Shown: positions 46,075-57,600, counted from the stretch's first letter. The stretch is 64,000 nucleotides of DNA from Castor canadensis (GCF_047511655.1 NC_133399.1:4653333-4717332); one strand, 5' to 3'. The notes: generated from the letters alone by a model not told the origin. Numbers and translations: made by a program.

Positions 46075-47300
46075 AAAAATGCTGAAAATAATGATGCATA
46101 ATTCAACATGCTTATCAGCCAACTGAGTGAAATTGTTACAGAATTCATTAGTCAATACCTGTAAAACATATTTATGAACATAATTAATGTGGCACAAGAT
46201 TCACAACATTCTATGCTGTAACATACACTTTAAATAATGTAAATCTAATTATATTCCCTGAATAGGAGGCTTGCTCATGTATTTGAGCTGCATAGTACTT
46301 GAAATCAGGTGAGCCACAAGTAAATGCTGGGGTGTGTTGTTCCCTTTCTGAAGGTATAATTGAGCTTATCAGGGACTGTTTTTCATCCAGCATTGATTTT
46401 GACATGCATAGTTATTCTAGATTCACATTTCTCTATGAATACATGAAGGAAATCTGTGAAGTCTAGCACAAAGAAAGCCACAATTTGGAAGTCTCCTAGA
46501 GAAAGGGTTTTTGCATTTGTCAGTTTCTTTTGATAGGAAGCTTAAAGTGACTGTGTTGAGATGGTCTGTAGTTGGAATATGAGGTGTAAAGCCTAGGGTT
46601 TTGTCACTAGGCTATGGACTCCCAGTGTTATATCCTCAGGTTTCCTTGATCATCAATAGTAACTCATGCCTTACAGGGCTCCTTTTCATTGCTCAGTGTG
46701 CTTTTCACCTTGGAGCTGTGTTGAAACATGGGAATATGGTTTTCCCTTGTGGCCTTGTGCAATGAAGCATCATTCTCTGAGCTAGTTCAAAGTTTGCTTT
46801 TCATTGTCTTGATACTTTTGTATAATTTGTTTCCATGTAACTCTGCCTTCTCTATACATTGAATAATGTAAATCTGTTGCTGGTGCATTTTCATTTCCAT
46901 GGCTTAAAACAGTCAAAAAATATCTGAGAAAGCACTGGCCCTCTGCCTCCTTCAAAATTCCAAATTTTGACATTAGCCTTCAATCCACTTGCAGTATCCT
47001 TGCCTGACATTTTCAAACCTCATTCCCTGAAGTCATGATATCTCCTTGGGATTCTGAGCCTGGAGTTCCTTAAGTACACTGGTCCCATTTTAGGGAGAAA
47101 TAAGCATGAAGGACACAGATGTATAATACAAAGAAGGTGCCTATTCTGGGGGGCCATGACAACTTTTTAGAAATGTGGAAGCCTGAGCATTGGCTGTTGG
47201 AGGGTACTACCCTATAGATCAGCACAGTCAGGAATAACACACTGATCCTGTCACTAGTGCCTTGAGTTTCTTGCCCTAACTCATTAGCCAATCAGAGAGA
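46075..47300. other. Interval without identified features
   Basis: No SINE, RNA or supported gene. A CCAATCAGAGAG element at 47,289 stands alone. Confidence 0.4.
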
Positions 47301-47306
47301 CGGTTT

Positions 47307-47881
47307 CTACACTGTGTGTACCAATAGTGAGCACCAGTGTAAATGTTCCATGATGCACAATGGAACATCAAGCTGTGTGCCATACTGTCCAGTGTCCACA
47401 GATGAGAGTGTTCTCAGAACCATCACTTTGGCAGCTGAGTGATTTACACTGCAAAACCTTAGAGGACACCTGACTGCAACAGCATCAGCAAATGGTGACA
47501 GTATGACCAGGCTCTGCATTTGGGCAAAGAGGGCCACGGTCATGTTCTCAGTGTTTGGATTGATCCCACTTTTGATGTCACTCACTCTTTGGACACTAAA
47601 AGCCTGCAGGGTGGGGTCAGGCAGGGAGTCATGAGCTTTCTGGACTGTCCCTGTGAGGTGATTCATCATAGCCCACAGTCCTCACTGGACTCCTCCACTC
47701 CAAACATGAGGCTCCCAGTCTGTGTGGTGTTGGCAGGGTATGCATTGGACACTCTGGGCTTGTTGATGACATTTGTGTTGGGAAGGAGCTCTGCAATGCA
47801 TTGTATACTCTCTGCTCTTTCTCTAAGGTGAGTTTCTGTGTTTCCAATGAGACTTTCACATTCAGAGTAAAGGGACTTCAA
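47307..47881 (-). pseudogene. Possible remnant of an unrecognised protein-coding sequence
   Basis: Two minus-strand frames abut. One of 71 codons (47,881-47,666) contains ECESLIGNTETHLRERAESI and VINKPRVSNAYPANTTQ. It stops at a TGA that overlaps the start of a second frame of 120 codons (47,669-47,307) with QKAHDSLPDPTLQAFSVQ. Both have a balanced, polar composition unlike translated SINEs, and GC content here is above the local level, so one ancient coding sequence broken by a frameshift near 47,670 is plausible. I do not recognise the protein. A rival 103-codon plus-strand frame covers part of the same DNA, which lowers confidence. Confidence 0.3.
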
Positions 47882-47984
47882 TCCAAAACCTGTTCTCTAA
47901 GGCCCAGGATTCTTAGCACTGCCATGAACTCCCTGAATTTCTATGTACCCCCACATGGCCAGAACCATTGGAATTAGGCAACCA

Positions 47985-48500
47985 CATGCATACATGGTTG
48001 CTCTTGCAGTGGAGAGGGGATGTGTTCCCTTCTTTCATATACTTATTACTGTCATCCGACTGCTTCTCATTTTGTAATGATATCATGATTAATCCAGGGT
48101 ATGATTTTGGTTTATCTATTAAATTAGAAGTTTTCCCCAAGAGTGAGGTATGCAGGAACCCCAACTGTTATACATAAGAGCTTTGCTTTCAATGGGAGGG
48201 GAAAACAAGATTATAAAGAAATAAGTAGGGCTGGTGGAGTGGCGTAAGTGGTAGAGTGTCAGCCTAGCAAGTGTGCAGCCTTGACCAAGCTGGGTTGGAT
48301 AGAGCCAGAAAAGAGGCTTAGCCTGCTAAACTCCTTAGCTGGAATCACGCTGTAGCTGGAATCAGATATTTGGTCCTGGCACTCTGCCAGGAAAACGATC
48401 CCTTCTCCCTTTAGTGGTCCTGGATCAGAAGCCAAGGAGAAGGGCTGCAAGGAGCAAAGTGTGTGAAAGACCAATCAGAGGCAATCAGGAAGAAGCCCCA
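47985..48500 (-). repeat. Inverted partner of 1,660-2,515
   Basis: GTCCTGGCACTCTGCCAGGA, CTCCCTTTAGTGGTCCTGGATC and AATGATATCATGATTAATCC mirror the 1.7-2.5 kb segment. A SINE fragment splits it at 48,226. Confidence 0.7.
48226..48290 (+). mobile_element. ID-like SINE, 3' truncated
   Basis: GGGCTGGTGGAGTGGCGTAA, GTGGTAGAGTGTCAGCCTAG, CAAGTGTGCAGCCTTGA; the B-box end is missing. Confidence 0.8.
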
Positions 48501-49780
48501 CTGCTTAACACATAAAATGCATTTCCTGGTGCCACATTTTCTGATCACTCAGTACTTCTGGGATCCATCTCTGTGACTCAGTTTCTTACTGTGCCATGCT
48601 TGTGCCTCTGGTAATGTGCAAGAACTGGTTGCTACAGAAGCAGGAAATGGTGATTTTCTGACCTGCATCCCCAGTTTGGGCAGGATCAAGGGGTTGACAC
48701 TGGTCTTAGTGGTTGTTATGTAACTGGGCCTCTCCATCACAGCCCTAAATCCTGTAGACCAAGTCACTGCTTTGCCGCTTGTTACTTGGTCTTCTCTTTT
48801 CTAGGGCTGGGGCTGGGTGGATGGGTCAAACCTTATCCTTTTAACAGTTATGTACCTGTGATGTATCCCAGACCCAGAACCCTGTCAGAGAGCTTTGCAT
48901 TACAGCTCATGCCTCTTCAGACTGTGGAGATGGCAGAAGGTCATGGGTTCCTGTTCAGCAAGATCTGTGGTCCTTGCTTCCCTGTTCCCACCAATCTCTA
49001 GATAAATCTGATTGACCTGAGTAATATAAATGTTTGAAAATTGAGTAATACAAATGTTTGAAGTCTCAAATTCAGGGTCAGTCCCCCAACCCAGTACATT
49101 TTATGGCTGTAATAAATCCCTAAATTTACAGGTATCCCTGTCTTTCCCAACTCACTGAAAAAGGATTGCATATGCATTTTGTGTTCAAGGTGAAGAATGA
49201 GTTTGGGTAGGTGTTTAGGGTTTGAGATTGTTGCACTCTCTGACATAATTACTGTTGACCTTGGCCTATGTGTAGATAGTATTTTAACAAATGAAATGCA
49301 GATCGTGGTAGACATGAACATAGTGAAAGGAGGTCACATTGATGAGAAACCACCAACTGCAAGACCTGAAGGGTCTTAAGGAAGAAAATGAGCAGGTCTG
49401 TGTTTTATAGGGAGAAGCAAACAGGAGGAGAAAGAAGGTCAGAACTAAGGATGATGGAAGGACAACATCTGCTCCTATAGCAGATCTTTCCCTGAGACCA
49501 GCTTATCCTTGGAGTGTCATTAATGGAGGTATTATTTGCTGGGTCTTGTTGGACATGGTCAGAGATCACAGACCCTAGAGGAAGCAGAGAACATTCAGGA
49601 CAGTTTGATTAACAAATGTTCTGTTTCTCTTGATCAATTAAGCTACTGATTTTGAGGCAACAAGTGTGGAAACTGAAAGTTTGTGCCTACCTTGTTGTAG
49701 ATTTTTAAAGGAAGGACATTTAAAACCTGTAATTTGTTCACCAGTCTGTGTAACCCCTGATAAACTCAATTACTCATCAG
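48501..49780. other. Interval without identified genes
   Basis: GC is higher at 48,550-49,000, where a CTTCTCTTTTCTAG acceptor-like tract ends at 48,805. No matching donor or conserved frame follows. An LTR or an old exon are both possible. Confidence 0.35.
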
Positions 49781-50427
49781 TGTGGACTTGATGGAGTCTT
49801 TCCTTAGATGGTTGGCATGACACAATTCAGAGGCATACATTTCTTGTAACTTTTCCTGGAAATTCATATAACACCCATTATCAAAATTTTACATTGTTCT
49901 GTTACAGTTTAGCATTGGTCTGGAAGTATTAAATGGAAAAATTTCCAAAATAAATATTCAGAACTTTCAAATGATGAATGTCCCATTCTGAGTAATGTCA
50001 CAAAATGTAGCACCCTACACCATTATTTACCTCACTTCATGTCATCACCTAACTGTTGAATGATGTTACATCATAAAAATGAAGAAGGGTGAGTCCAATA
50101 TAAGATGATACATCAAGAGAGTTTTACATTAGTTGTTGGCTCTAATTTCTTAATGTGCATAAATTATAAAATATTATATACCTATACATACATATACATG
50201 GATATATATGTACATACATATATGAATATATTCATCTCCAATATTCCATCTACCTCATATATTTTCTTAAATATACTTCTTTTATTAGAAACACTAATAT
50301 GAATGCAGGCATGGTGGTACATAGGTATAATCTGGCATTTGTAGACTGAGGAAGGATGGTGAAAACCTGAGGCCAATGTGAGATACTGAGCTCCAGCTCA
50401 GGCTTTGTTCAAAACAAATGTAGAAAA

Positions 50428-50612
50428 ACAAAATAAGCCAGGTGCTGGTGGATCATGCCTGTAATCCTAGGTAATCAGGAGGCAGAGATTAAGACAACTA
50501 TGGTTCAAAATAGTTCATGAGACCCTATCTCAAAAAATCCCATCACAAACATAGGGATGGCTGTGTGGTTTAAGGTGAAAGCCCTGAGTTCAAATCCTAG
50601 TGCCACTAAAAA
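50428..50612 (+). mobile_element. B1-dID SINE, full length
   Basis: GCTGGTGGATCATGCCTGTA, TTCATGAGACCCTATCTCAA, AAAGCCCTGAGTTCAAATCC. The ID half has the same internal deletion as at 43,963. Confidence 0.9.
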
Positions 50613-51065
50613 GAATAATTAAACCTCAAACACTTTGGTTCCAAGCACATTGGATATACATTTACAATATTACATGCATATAATTGTTATCAGACAGATG
50701 TCTGAATGCAAATGTGCATTTAAATGTGATACATAAGTATTGACACATGTCTGAAATCCCAGCTAGCCAAGAGACTGACAGTAGTGGGTTGGGATGTTGA
50801 GGCCAGCCATCAATGCAGCATGGGTGCCCAACCAAAGTACACATAAAACCCCTCGGTGGAATGCTTTACACTTTCCACAAGGCAGAAACTGAAGAACATC
50901 TTACACAGTAAGTCACAAATACAGTCCTTAAGTCCTTTTACCCACTCACTGACTAATGTCTAAAATATGTCTTGTGATCTAGCTGTGTGGGCCATGTGGT
51001 AATGGGCTTATCAAGCAAGGATACAGTCCAGAATTTATCCTGAGATGGTGAAAAGGAGGAAATTT

Positions 51066-51525
51066 AAACATGTTTTCTTTCTACAATTGGGCTCTGCTAC
51101 GACTTTATAACCTGATCTCACAATTCTGTAGAAAACCATAGTTTCTTTGTTCCTTCTCTGCCACTACTCTCCAGCTAAACTTTGTTTCCTGGCGGTAATT
51201 AGAGTGGTCAGCTTCTATCATAGTGCCTGCTATTTCTAGACCACCATTGCAAACTTGGTTTCATGGTTTTCCAAAATACTGGCCACAACACCACAGTGGC
51301 CAGCATTTGTTCCTCCAAATTTCTTCTCCACTTACTCCAAATTTGAAGTTGAATTGTAACTACCAGACTTAGCTAACTTCAACCACGACCAAAATTGTTT
51401 CCTTCATTAACAAATCCATTGTAGCCATCCCCACTGCCAATATACTAACCACCACCATGGCTCCCACGAATAACACCATGACCATTGCAATTTCTTCCTT
51501 GACAAAAATTACCATTTCCAATGAT
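51066..51525 (-). pseudogene. HNRNPA1: HNRNPA1 processed pseudogene, 5' truncated
   Basis: Read on the minus strand this is the 3' part of the heterogeneous nuclear ribonucleoprotein A1 transcript. It covers the glycine-rich tail (GGCAGTGGGGATGGCTACAA then TGGATTTG; GGCCAGTATTTTGGAAAACC then ATGAAACCAAG) and runs on into the 3' UTR (TAATTA..., AGGAAACAAAGTTTAGCTGG, and GTAGAAAGAAAACATGTTT at the distal end). The RNA-binding (RRM) part is absent. The sequence is intronless across the tail, and the frame is broken by in-frame stops (GGTTGAAG, GGTTAGTA) and indels, so it cannot encode protein. The identification rests on my memory of the human gene, and the match is clear over about 400 bases. 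It is typical LINE-mediated retroposition. It lies beside the 51,650 duplicon edge and has no second copy in the window. Confidence 0.85.
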
Positions 51526-51659
51526 ATGATTCATAATTATTATTAAATTTTCCAAAAACAGTTCAATGTATTTGGCTGAATGAAGAAATAACTAAAAGAA
51601 TGTTGCTTTGACAGAGTTTTACCTATATCACAAATATGACCATTCACAATATGGTATTT

Positions 51660-51990
51660 TTTTATTTACTTTTTTTGGTAGTCATGTGCTTTGAACACAG
51701 GGATTTGTACTTTCTTAGCAAGCCCTCTAACATTCAAGTCAGACTCCAAGCTCTTTAGTGCTATTTTTTGTGGAGGGTCTCCCATTTTGCCTGTGGCTGC
51801 CTCAGATTGTAATCCTCCCACTGATGCCTCCAATGCAGGTATAATTATTTGCAAATACTACTATGAAGAGTTATTGACCAACATGAGGTTGCAATAAGTT
51901 TTTCCAGGTCTCTAACCATAATCCTCCCTATCTTTGTCTGTTTAGTAGGTGAGATTACAGGCATAAGCCACCACAAACCAGCACACAATA
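51660..51990 (-). mobile_element. Two minus-strand SINE fragments
   Basis: Same elements as at 35,640-35,975 (GGGTCTCCCATTTTGCCTGT; GGTGAGATTACAGGCATAAG). Confidence 0.75.
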
Positions 51991-52181
51991 TGATATTTCA
52001 GAAATTTTATACCTTGTGTCACCATCATCAAAGTTTACAAAAACAAACTTCCTCTTTTTGCATGACATCAAAATGTATGATTTCAGGCACTTCATTTTTC
52101 TTGCCATCCTTTACAAAATCATCTTTAATTGATTCTCCTTAGTATCTTCTTTAATGCTACTGACAAAGATGTATTTCACAT

Positions 52182-52262
52182 TTTTTGTGGAATTAGCAAT
52201 TGTTCTCAGAGCCTTACACTTGCAAAGCAGACATCTACTGCTTTAGCCAATCCTCCAGTCCA
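52182..52262 (-). mobile_element. ID-like SINE, minus strand
   Basis: Same element as at 36,183 (TTACACTTGCAAAGCAGACA, CTACTGCTTTAGCCAATCCT). Confidence 0.7.
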
Positions 52263-52534
52263 CACCTCTTCCTCACATTTAAGAGATGACTTGGACATTG
52301 AGACTCTTCTCTTTAGGCAGCTCTCTGTGATTCCCCACTAATCCATAGAGCAATTGAAATTATTCATTCTGAATGAGATAATGAAAATTGAGTAATATTT
52401 ATAGAATGTATCACACGTACAACAGCATTGCAAAAATTGCAACGAGTGTTTGGAAAGCAGGAAAAAGTGGTTGAAAATAAAGACCACACAAAGAAAGAGA
52501 TCTGAAAAGAATTTAACAAACATACACTAAATCC

Positions 52535-52625
52535 TTCCTCTCCCTTGGACATACTGAGGTTTGATGTTAGGGATTCACATATATTAGACACATGATCTAA
52601 ACTTGAGCCATGCCTCCAGTTCCCC
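52535..52625 (-). mobile_element. ID-like SINE, minus strand
   Basis: Same element as 36,510-36,605 (GAGGTTTGATGTTAGGGATTC, AACTTGAGCCATGCCTCCAG). Confidence 0.75.
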
Positions 52626-53074
52626 AAATCAATTATTCACATTTGTTATCAAATATAAATCTTCAAAATGAAAATTTTCAGCATTATTCTGGGTACTTAC
52701 TGTTGCACATAATGAAATGATGAGTGTGAGACCAACCGAATACAAAATGGGAGGAAGGACTCTGGAGCATTCCAAAATAACTGCACTGATCCTGAACTTG
52801 TGTAATGTTTCTTGAAAGTGGATATCAGTTCTTATTTATTTCTTGTTTTCTGGGCACAGGTTAATTAAAAGCAAGTCAGTGTTCAGGTTAAGGAATATTA
52901 AAAGAGACATTGGGAATACATGATGATATAGCAGTCAGTTGTCCGTGAAGACATAAAAGTCCTTAATAGGTATGTTCATAAGCAGTGTCACAAATTAAAA
53001 GAGCTTATCAGACTACAAGGAAAATTATCAACCAAATCAACCAAAGGAAATTTCCTTTGAGCTTTGCACATCTG

Positions 53075-53270
53075 TCTCCTACCTGTAATCCTACCTTGGG
53101 AGGCTGAGATCAGGAGGTGTGAGATTCCAGGCTTACCTGGGCAAATAGTTCAAAAACCTCATTTCCAAAATAGACAGAGAAAAATGGACTGGAGGTGTGG
53201 CTCAAACAGAGCAATATCTGCTTTGCATGTGTGAAATCCTAAGTGGAAATACCAGTACCAGTAAAAAAAA
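53075..53270 (+). mobile_element. B1-dID SINE
   Basis: CTACCTGTAATCCTACCTTG, GGCTGAGATCAGGAGGTGTG, TGGAGGTGTGGCTCAAACAG. Absent from the related copies, so a later insertion. Confidence 0.85.
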
Positions 53271-54076
53271 TCCTATGAACATTTCCATACACCTGTAAGT
53301 GACAGATTAAGAAGGCAGAAATCAGTTATAAACAGACTAATTCAAAAACATTATCAACTAAGAAGATTCAATTATTTTCATTGAATTTATCAGGCAAAAT
53401 CTGTGGAGAAACAATTTCTTCATGATCCAATGGAATATTCACAAGGATATGTCATGTTCTGACCTGTAGTAGAAAACTTCACTAATGTAAATTTATAGAA
53501 ATCACCATCTGGAATTTCCTGAGGAGTGTTGACAGTGTGAATCTGCAGAATAATTGAAAACAGATGAACCATGTGTGAATGAGGTTGAGAGTTGTATCCT
53601 TCCTGAGGTTGTAACTGTGGTTGTCCTGGGACTGTTTCCTCCACAGTGTTTTGATTTGAAATGAGTAAATATCATGGAGAAAGATGAACTTTTTACATAT
53701 GGAGAAAATCAATGAATGTCAGGCTTTTGAAAAGGAACAATTAAGTCAAATTATGCATTTTCAGTTTCTTTACAGTTTCCACCTCCAAGCATCTGAAGTG
53801 AGGTTTTCCCTCTCATCAATATTTAACTGTAGAAGGGAGATATTTTTCCATAAGAGGAGAGGTAGACCAGCTTTATAGAAATCAACTGTTAAATCCCAAG
53901 GTTTCTCTATCACTAGGGACTTACCCAATTTAGGGGTCACTTTCAAGAATCATGTTAGTCTTCATGTTGGAAAATCTGCTTAAACTCATGAAAGTGTTTT
54001 TACTTGTAATCTTGGACAACACAGAATCCTGTCAGATGTTGTACACAGTACATATACATTTCATTCTTTCATACTA

Positions 54077-54165
54077 TGGCAGGCAGAGTGGCTCAAGTGG
54101 TAGAGCACCTGCTTAGCAAGTGTGAGGCTCTGAGTTCAAATCCCAGTACCACACACGCAAAAGAG
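54077..54165 (+). mobile_element. ID-like SINE, best-preserved copy in the window
   Basis: GGCAGAGTGGCTCAAGTGGT, AGAGCACCTGCTTAGCAAGT, TGAGTTCAAATCCCAGTACC. Flanks TTCATTCTTTCATAC and ATCATTCATTCTTTTATGC suggest a target duplication around CATTCTTT. Probably among the youngest insertions here. Confidence 0.92.
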
Positions 54166-54676
54166 ACATCATTCATTCTTTTATGCTTTCCAAGCACTAC
54201 TTCTTCAGCTCAGCCTTCTTTTTATTCCTCTTGAAACTCTGGTGGGATTTATTTGCCATATAACTCCATTTACTCCATACATAAAATAAAACTTTTTTTT
54301 GGTAGTGTTTTTCTTGTGTGAAAATGATTAGATTGAAACATGAGGTGTGAGAAACTCCTGGTCATCTGCTTCATTCCAGTTTCCCGAATTTGAGCAATAG
54401 CCCTATATTGACTACCCGAGTCTCCCCTCCTTAACTGACATGATGAGCTTTTTCCATGGAATATTGAGTCTTGTATTTTCTGCACAAATCTTTTGTCCCA
54501 TTTTCAGCAGAAATATGCAAGTAGGTCTCAGTGAGTATGATAAGAGGCAGGTTCTGGGTCCAGAGAGCTAGACAAAAGCTACTGGATCTAATTATTGCAC
54601 AAACTGAAACAGATCCCCAACATAGGAATCCAGATTTGGAAAGGGCTGCTTCGTTTTATGGTTTAGAACTTGCTCA

Positions 54677-54929
54677 GCCCCACACCCAGGGTTTGGGGGT
54701 TGGCCCTGTATCCATTAGCCAATCAGAGCGGCTATTTAATCATCTACAGCACCCCTCCAATGAGGAGCAACAATGGTAGGAGGTCTGTGTTGCCTACCAC
54801 GTTTTTGGCATATTTGCCAGGCATGTGTTGCTGGGAGAGTTGTCACGTTACAGAGTCCAGCAGCTGTGTGTAATATTCTGACTGCAGGACTATAGGGAGG
54901 TCACCTGGAAGCATCAGAAGTGGTAAATG
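54677..54929 (+). pseudogene. First-exon module, copy P3: splice donor lost
   Basis: The plus-strand module keeps both CCAAT boxes (54,719-54,723 and 54,757-54,761) and GGCATATTTGCC. The exon contains CTGACTGCAGGACTATAGG and CACCTGGAAGCATCAGAAG and ends TGGTAAATG, with ATG at 54,927-54,929. The next two bases are AT instead of GT (54,930-54,931), so the donor used in P1 and P4 is gone. Of the four copies this is the one whose wording is nearest to the KRAB-ZNF exon I remember (GACCTGCAGGTATTGGGAG ... CCTGGAAGCCT). A promoter may still work, but normal splicing to a KRAB exon is not expected unless another donor is used. Confidence 0.55.
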
Positions 54930-55734
54930 ATGAGAGGGTGGACAGGCATCTGCAGTGCTGGGTGGAGGGACTGTTGGAATCAGATGCAGAAGTGGTTGTG
55001 ACTGGCCCTGTCTGGTAGGTTCAGGAGTCTGAGCTCTGATCACATGGTTGGGGAATTAGGTCCACTGCCACCTGATGGGTGGCGGTTTAATGGGGGCCTC
55101 GAACCCCATCGCGTGTCCCTATGAGGCTACTTCATCCCAGCTCAGAGCTCTACTGGAGGTTTCTGCCTGCAAATCCCTACCCAGCAGACTGAGGTGGCTA
55201 GGGAAACCTCCAAGTATATTTGGAGTTTGTGTTGGACCAAGGTGTTCCTGTGCAGTGAACCCATAATCCCTTACTGTGACCTGCCTTCTCTTTGAGTCCT
55301 TCAGGTTCAAGGGAAGAAAGGACTAATGCTTCTTAGGCCTGGTAAAAGTCCCTAAATTTCCATGAATCCCACACATTGCCAGGGTTATTTAAAATGAGGA
55401 GCCTCATGTAAGCCTGTTTGGCTTCTGAGTGGAGGGGACACTTTCAGTCTTCCTAACTTAATTGTTAATTGTCCACAGGTTGTTTCTAGAATATTGTTTT
55501 ATAATGAAATGCTGATAAACTTAGACCTTGATTTTAAGAGTGTTACTCTAGAGGGGAAAGCCCCCAAAATAAGATATATAGGCATCTCAAGGCAGAAAGG
55601 TGTTTTGCTCTCAAAGAGAGGAAAAAACAGAAGAAAGAACTTGGGTGTAGAGCGACATGGAGATTGTCAAAATCAGGTTTCTCCTGTGATCATCTTGGTC
55701 TTGTTTGTTTTGGTGTTTGCTTGTTTTATTTTTG

Positions 55735-55835
55735 GGGACTGAGGTTTGAACTCAGAATTGTGCATTTACAGAGCAGGTGTTCAATGCTTGAACCATATCT
55801 CCAGTTTATTTTGCTCTGATTATTTTGGAGATGGG
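55735..55835 (-). mobile_element. SINE remnant, minus strand
   Basis: GGGGACTGAGGTTTGAACTC and GTGTTCAATGCTTGAACCAT. Mirror of the element at 27,118. Confidence 0.75.
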
Positions 55836-56319
55836 CTCCATACATGAAATAATTATATTACTTTTTTAGCAATGTGTTTTTATTTTCTTCCCTGCAAATG
55901 GTTAGATTGAAACATGAGGTGTGAGAAAGTCCTGGGCATCTGCTTCATTCCAGTTTCCAGAGTTTGACCATCAGCCCTACATGGACTTCTGTGTCCTAGC
56001 CTACCTGTGTCTCCCCTCCTTAACTGACATGATGAACTTTATCCACGGGATATTGAGTCTAAAATTTTCTGAGAAAACCTGTTGTCCCATTTGCAGGAGG
56101 AGTATGCAAGAAGATCACAGTGAGTATGATAAAGGGCAGACGCTGGGTCCAGAGGGCCAGGACAAGTTCTGTTGAATGTAATTATCCCACCAATTAAACA
56201 TGTCTCCAACAAAGGAAGACTGATTTGCAACTACTGCTGGATTCTTTCATTTTCAACTCAGTAGTTTTGATCCCTGTGCCCCTTTCCCCCCCCAATTTCC
56301 CATCACTCAGGGGTTTTGG

Positions 56320-56568
56320 GGGGGTGGTTTGGGCCCTGTTTCCATTAGCCAATCAGAAGCGCTGTTTAATCGCCTGCACCTTCCTGTCCAATGAGGAGGA
56401 CAGTGGTAGGCGATTCACATTGCCTTCCTCATTATCGCCATATTTGCCATGAGCTTGATGGTGGGAAGTTGCTCAGGCTGCACAGCTCCAGCAGCCGTGT
56501 GAAATCTTCTGACCACAGGACCACAGGGAGGTCACCTGGACGCGTCAGAAGAGGGAAATGGTGAGAGG
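56320..56568 (+). promoter_or_regulatory. Promoter and first exon resembling a KRAB zinc-finger gene (copy P4, intact)
   Basis: Plus-strand counterpart of P1. CCAAT boxes lie at 56,349-56,353 and 56,388-56,392, a YY1-like GCCATATTT at 56,437-56,445, and then an exon of about 110 bases. It carries CTTCTGACCACAGGACCAC and GGTCACCTGGACGCGTCAG and ends AGAGGGAAATG with ATG at 56,558-56,560, followed at once by GTGAGAGGG, a strong donor. In KRAB zinc-finger genes this exon supplies the first codon and is spliced to a KRAB-A exon; I infer that role here. No TATA box is present, as usual for that promoter class. Transcription would run toward 64,000 and beyond. The 7.4 kb downstream holds no KRAB or zinc-finger exon, which is within normal first-intron lengths. 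The CpG-richer character stands out from the AT-rich setting. Confidence 0.6.
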
Positions 56569-57384
56569 GCGGCTGGGCATCTGCAGTGCGGGTGGAAGGA
56601 CTGTTGGATCCAGAAGCAGCGGTGGTTTTGACTGTACATTCCTTTATCGGGTCTGCACCATGATCGTACTGTTGGGGCTTTAGGGCCACTGCTGCTTGCA
56701 GGGTGCTTGTGGGCCTGAAGTCTTGAACCCCATCCTGTGTCCCTGTGTGGCGACTTCATCCCAGCCCACAGCCCTGCTGGGAGACTCTCTGCAAATTCCT
56801 GTCTCGCAGACTGAGGTGGCTGGGGATTCTCCCGGGTACTTACGGAGTTTGTACTGTGACAGGGCGCTCCTGTGCCCTGAGTGGACACTTCCGCACGACT
56901 CTCTGCTGTGACCTGGTTTCCTTTTGAGTACTTCAGGTTGAAGGTAAGTATGGACTAAACTCTATGCTCTGTCTCCTAAATCCAGTGCTTCTTAGCGCTG
57001 CCAATAAGTCCCTGCATTTCCAGGAATCCTGCATATTCTCAGATTCATTGGAGATGCGAATCTACACGTGCAAGTTGTTGTTGGCTTCTAAGTGGAGGGG
57101 ACACTTTTTGCCATTTCTGTCTTACCTGTTAATTGTCCATAGGTTGTACCAAGCATATTGTTTTATGATGAAATGCTGATTAACTTAGACCACGACTTTA
57201 AGAGAATTACAGTAAGGGAACAGCCCCAAAAGTAAGATATGTAGACATCTAAAGGCAGAAAGACTATTTGCTCTCAAAGAGAGGAGAAAACAGCAGAAGA
57301 AATAAATTGGGAGTGGACAGACATGGAGATTGACAAGATCAGTGTTCTCCTGTGATCATATTGGTCTTGTTTCCTTGTTACTTG

Positions 57385-57600
57385 TTTTATTTTTGGGAAC
57401 CGAGGTTTGAAATCATAGTTTTGCATTTACAGAGCAGTGCTCACCCACTTGAACCTTATCTCCAATCTGTTTTACTCCAGTTATTTTGGAAATGGGGTCT
57501 GGCAAACAATTTTTCTAAGTTGAATTTGGCTGTCATCCTGATGTGTCTCCCCAGTACCTAGGTTTACAGGGAGGAGCCACTAGTGCTAGGATCTTCAAGG
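57385..57600 (-). mobile_element. B1-dID SINE, minus strand
   Basis: GGGAACCGAGGTTTGAAATC, CCACTTGAACCTTATCTCCA, CCTAGGTTTACAGGGAGGAG. Mirror of 25,425. Confidence 0.75.

Larger units (their letters stand above)
51650..54050 (+). repeat. Duplicon copy, direct partner of 35,640-38,250
   Basis: It follows 35,640-38,250 in order, with the stretch 36,610-37,480 represented only in part. It also mirrors 28,865-29,780 and 30,430-30,650. A private B1-dID SINE sits at 53,075. Confidence 0.85.

Noticed and set aside
54077..54165. Candidate tRNA gene (A- and B-box-like motifs)
   Set aside because: The boxes belong to an ID-like SINE. There is no cloverleaf pairing of the ends, and dozens of copies occur with A-rich tails.
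56532..56888. 118-codon minus-strand frame over the P4 promoter module
   Set aside because: It is the reverse strand of the GC-richer exon/promoter, where stops are rarer. The mirrored P1 copy does not preserve it.
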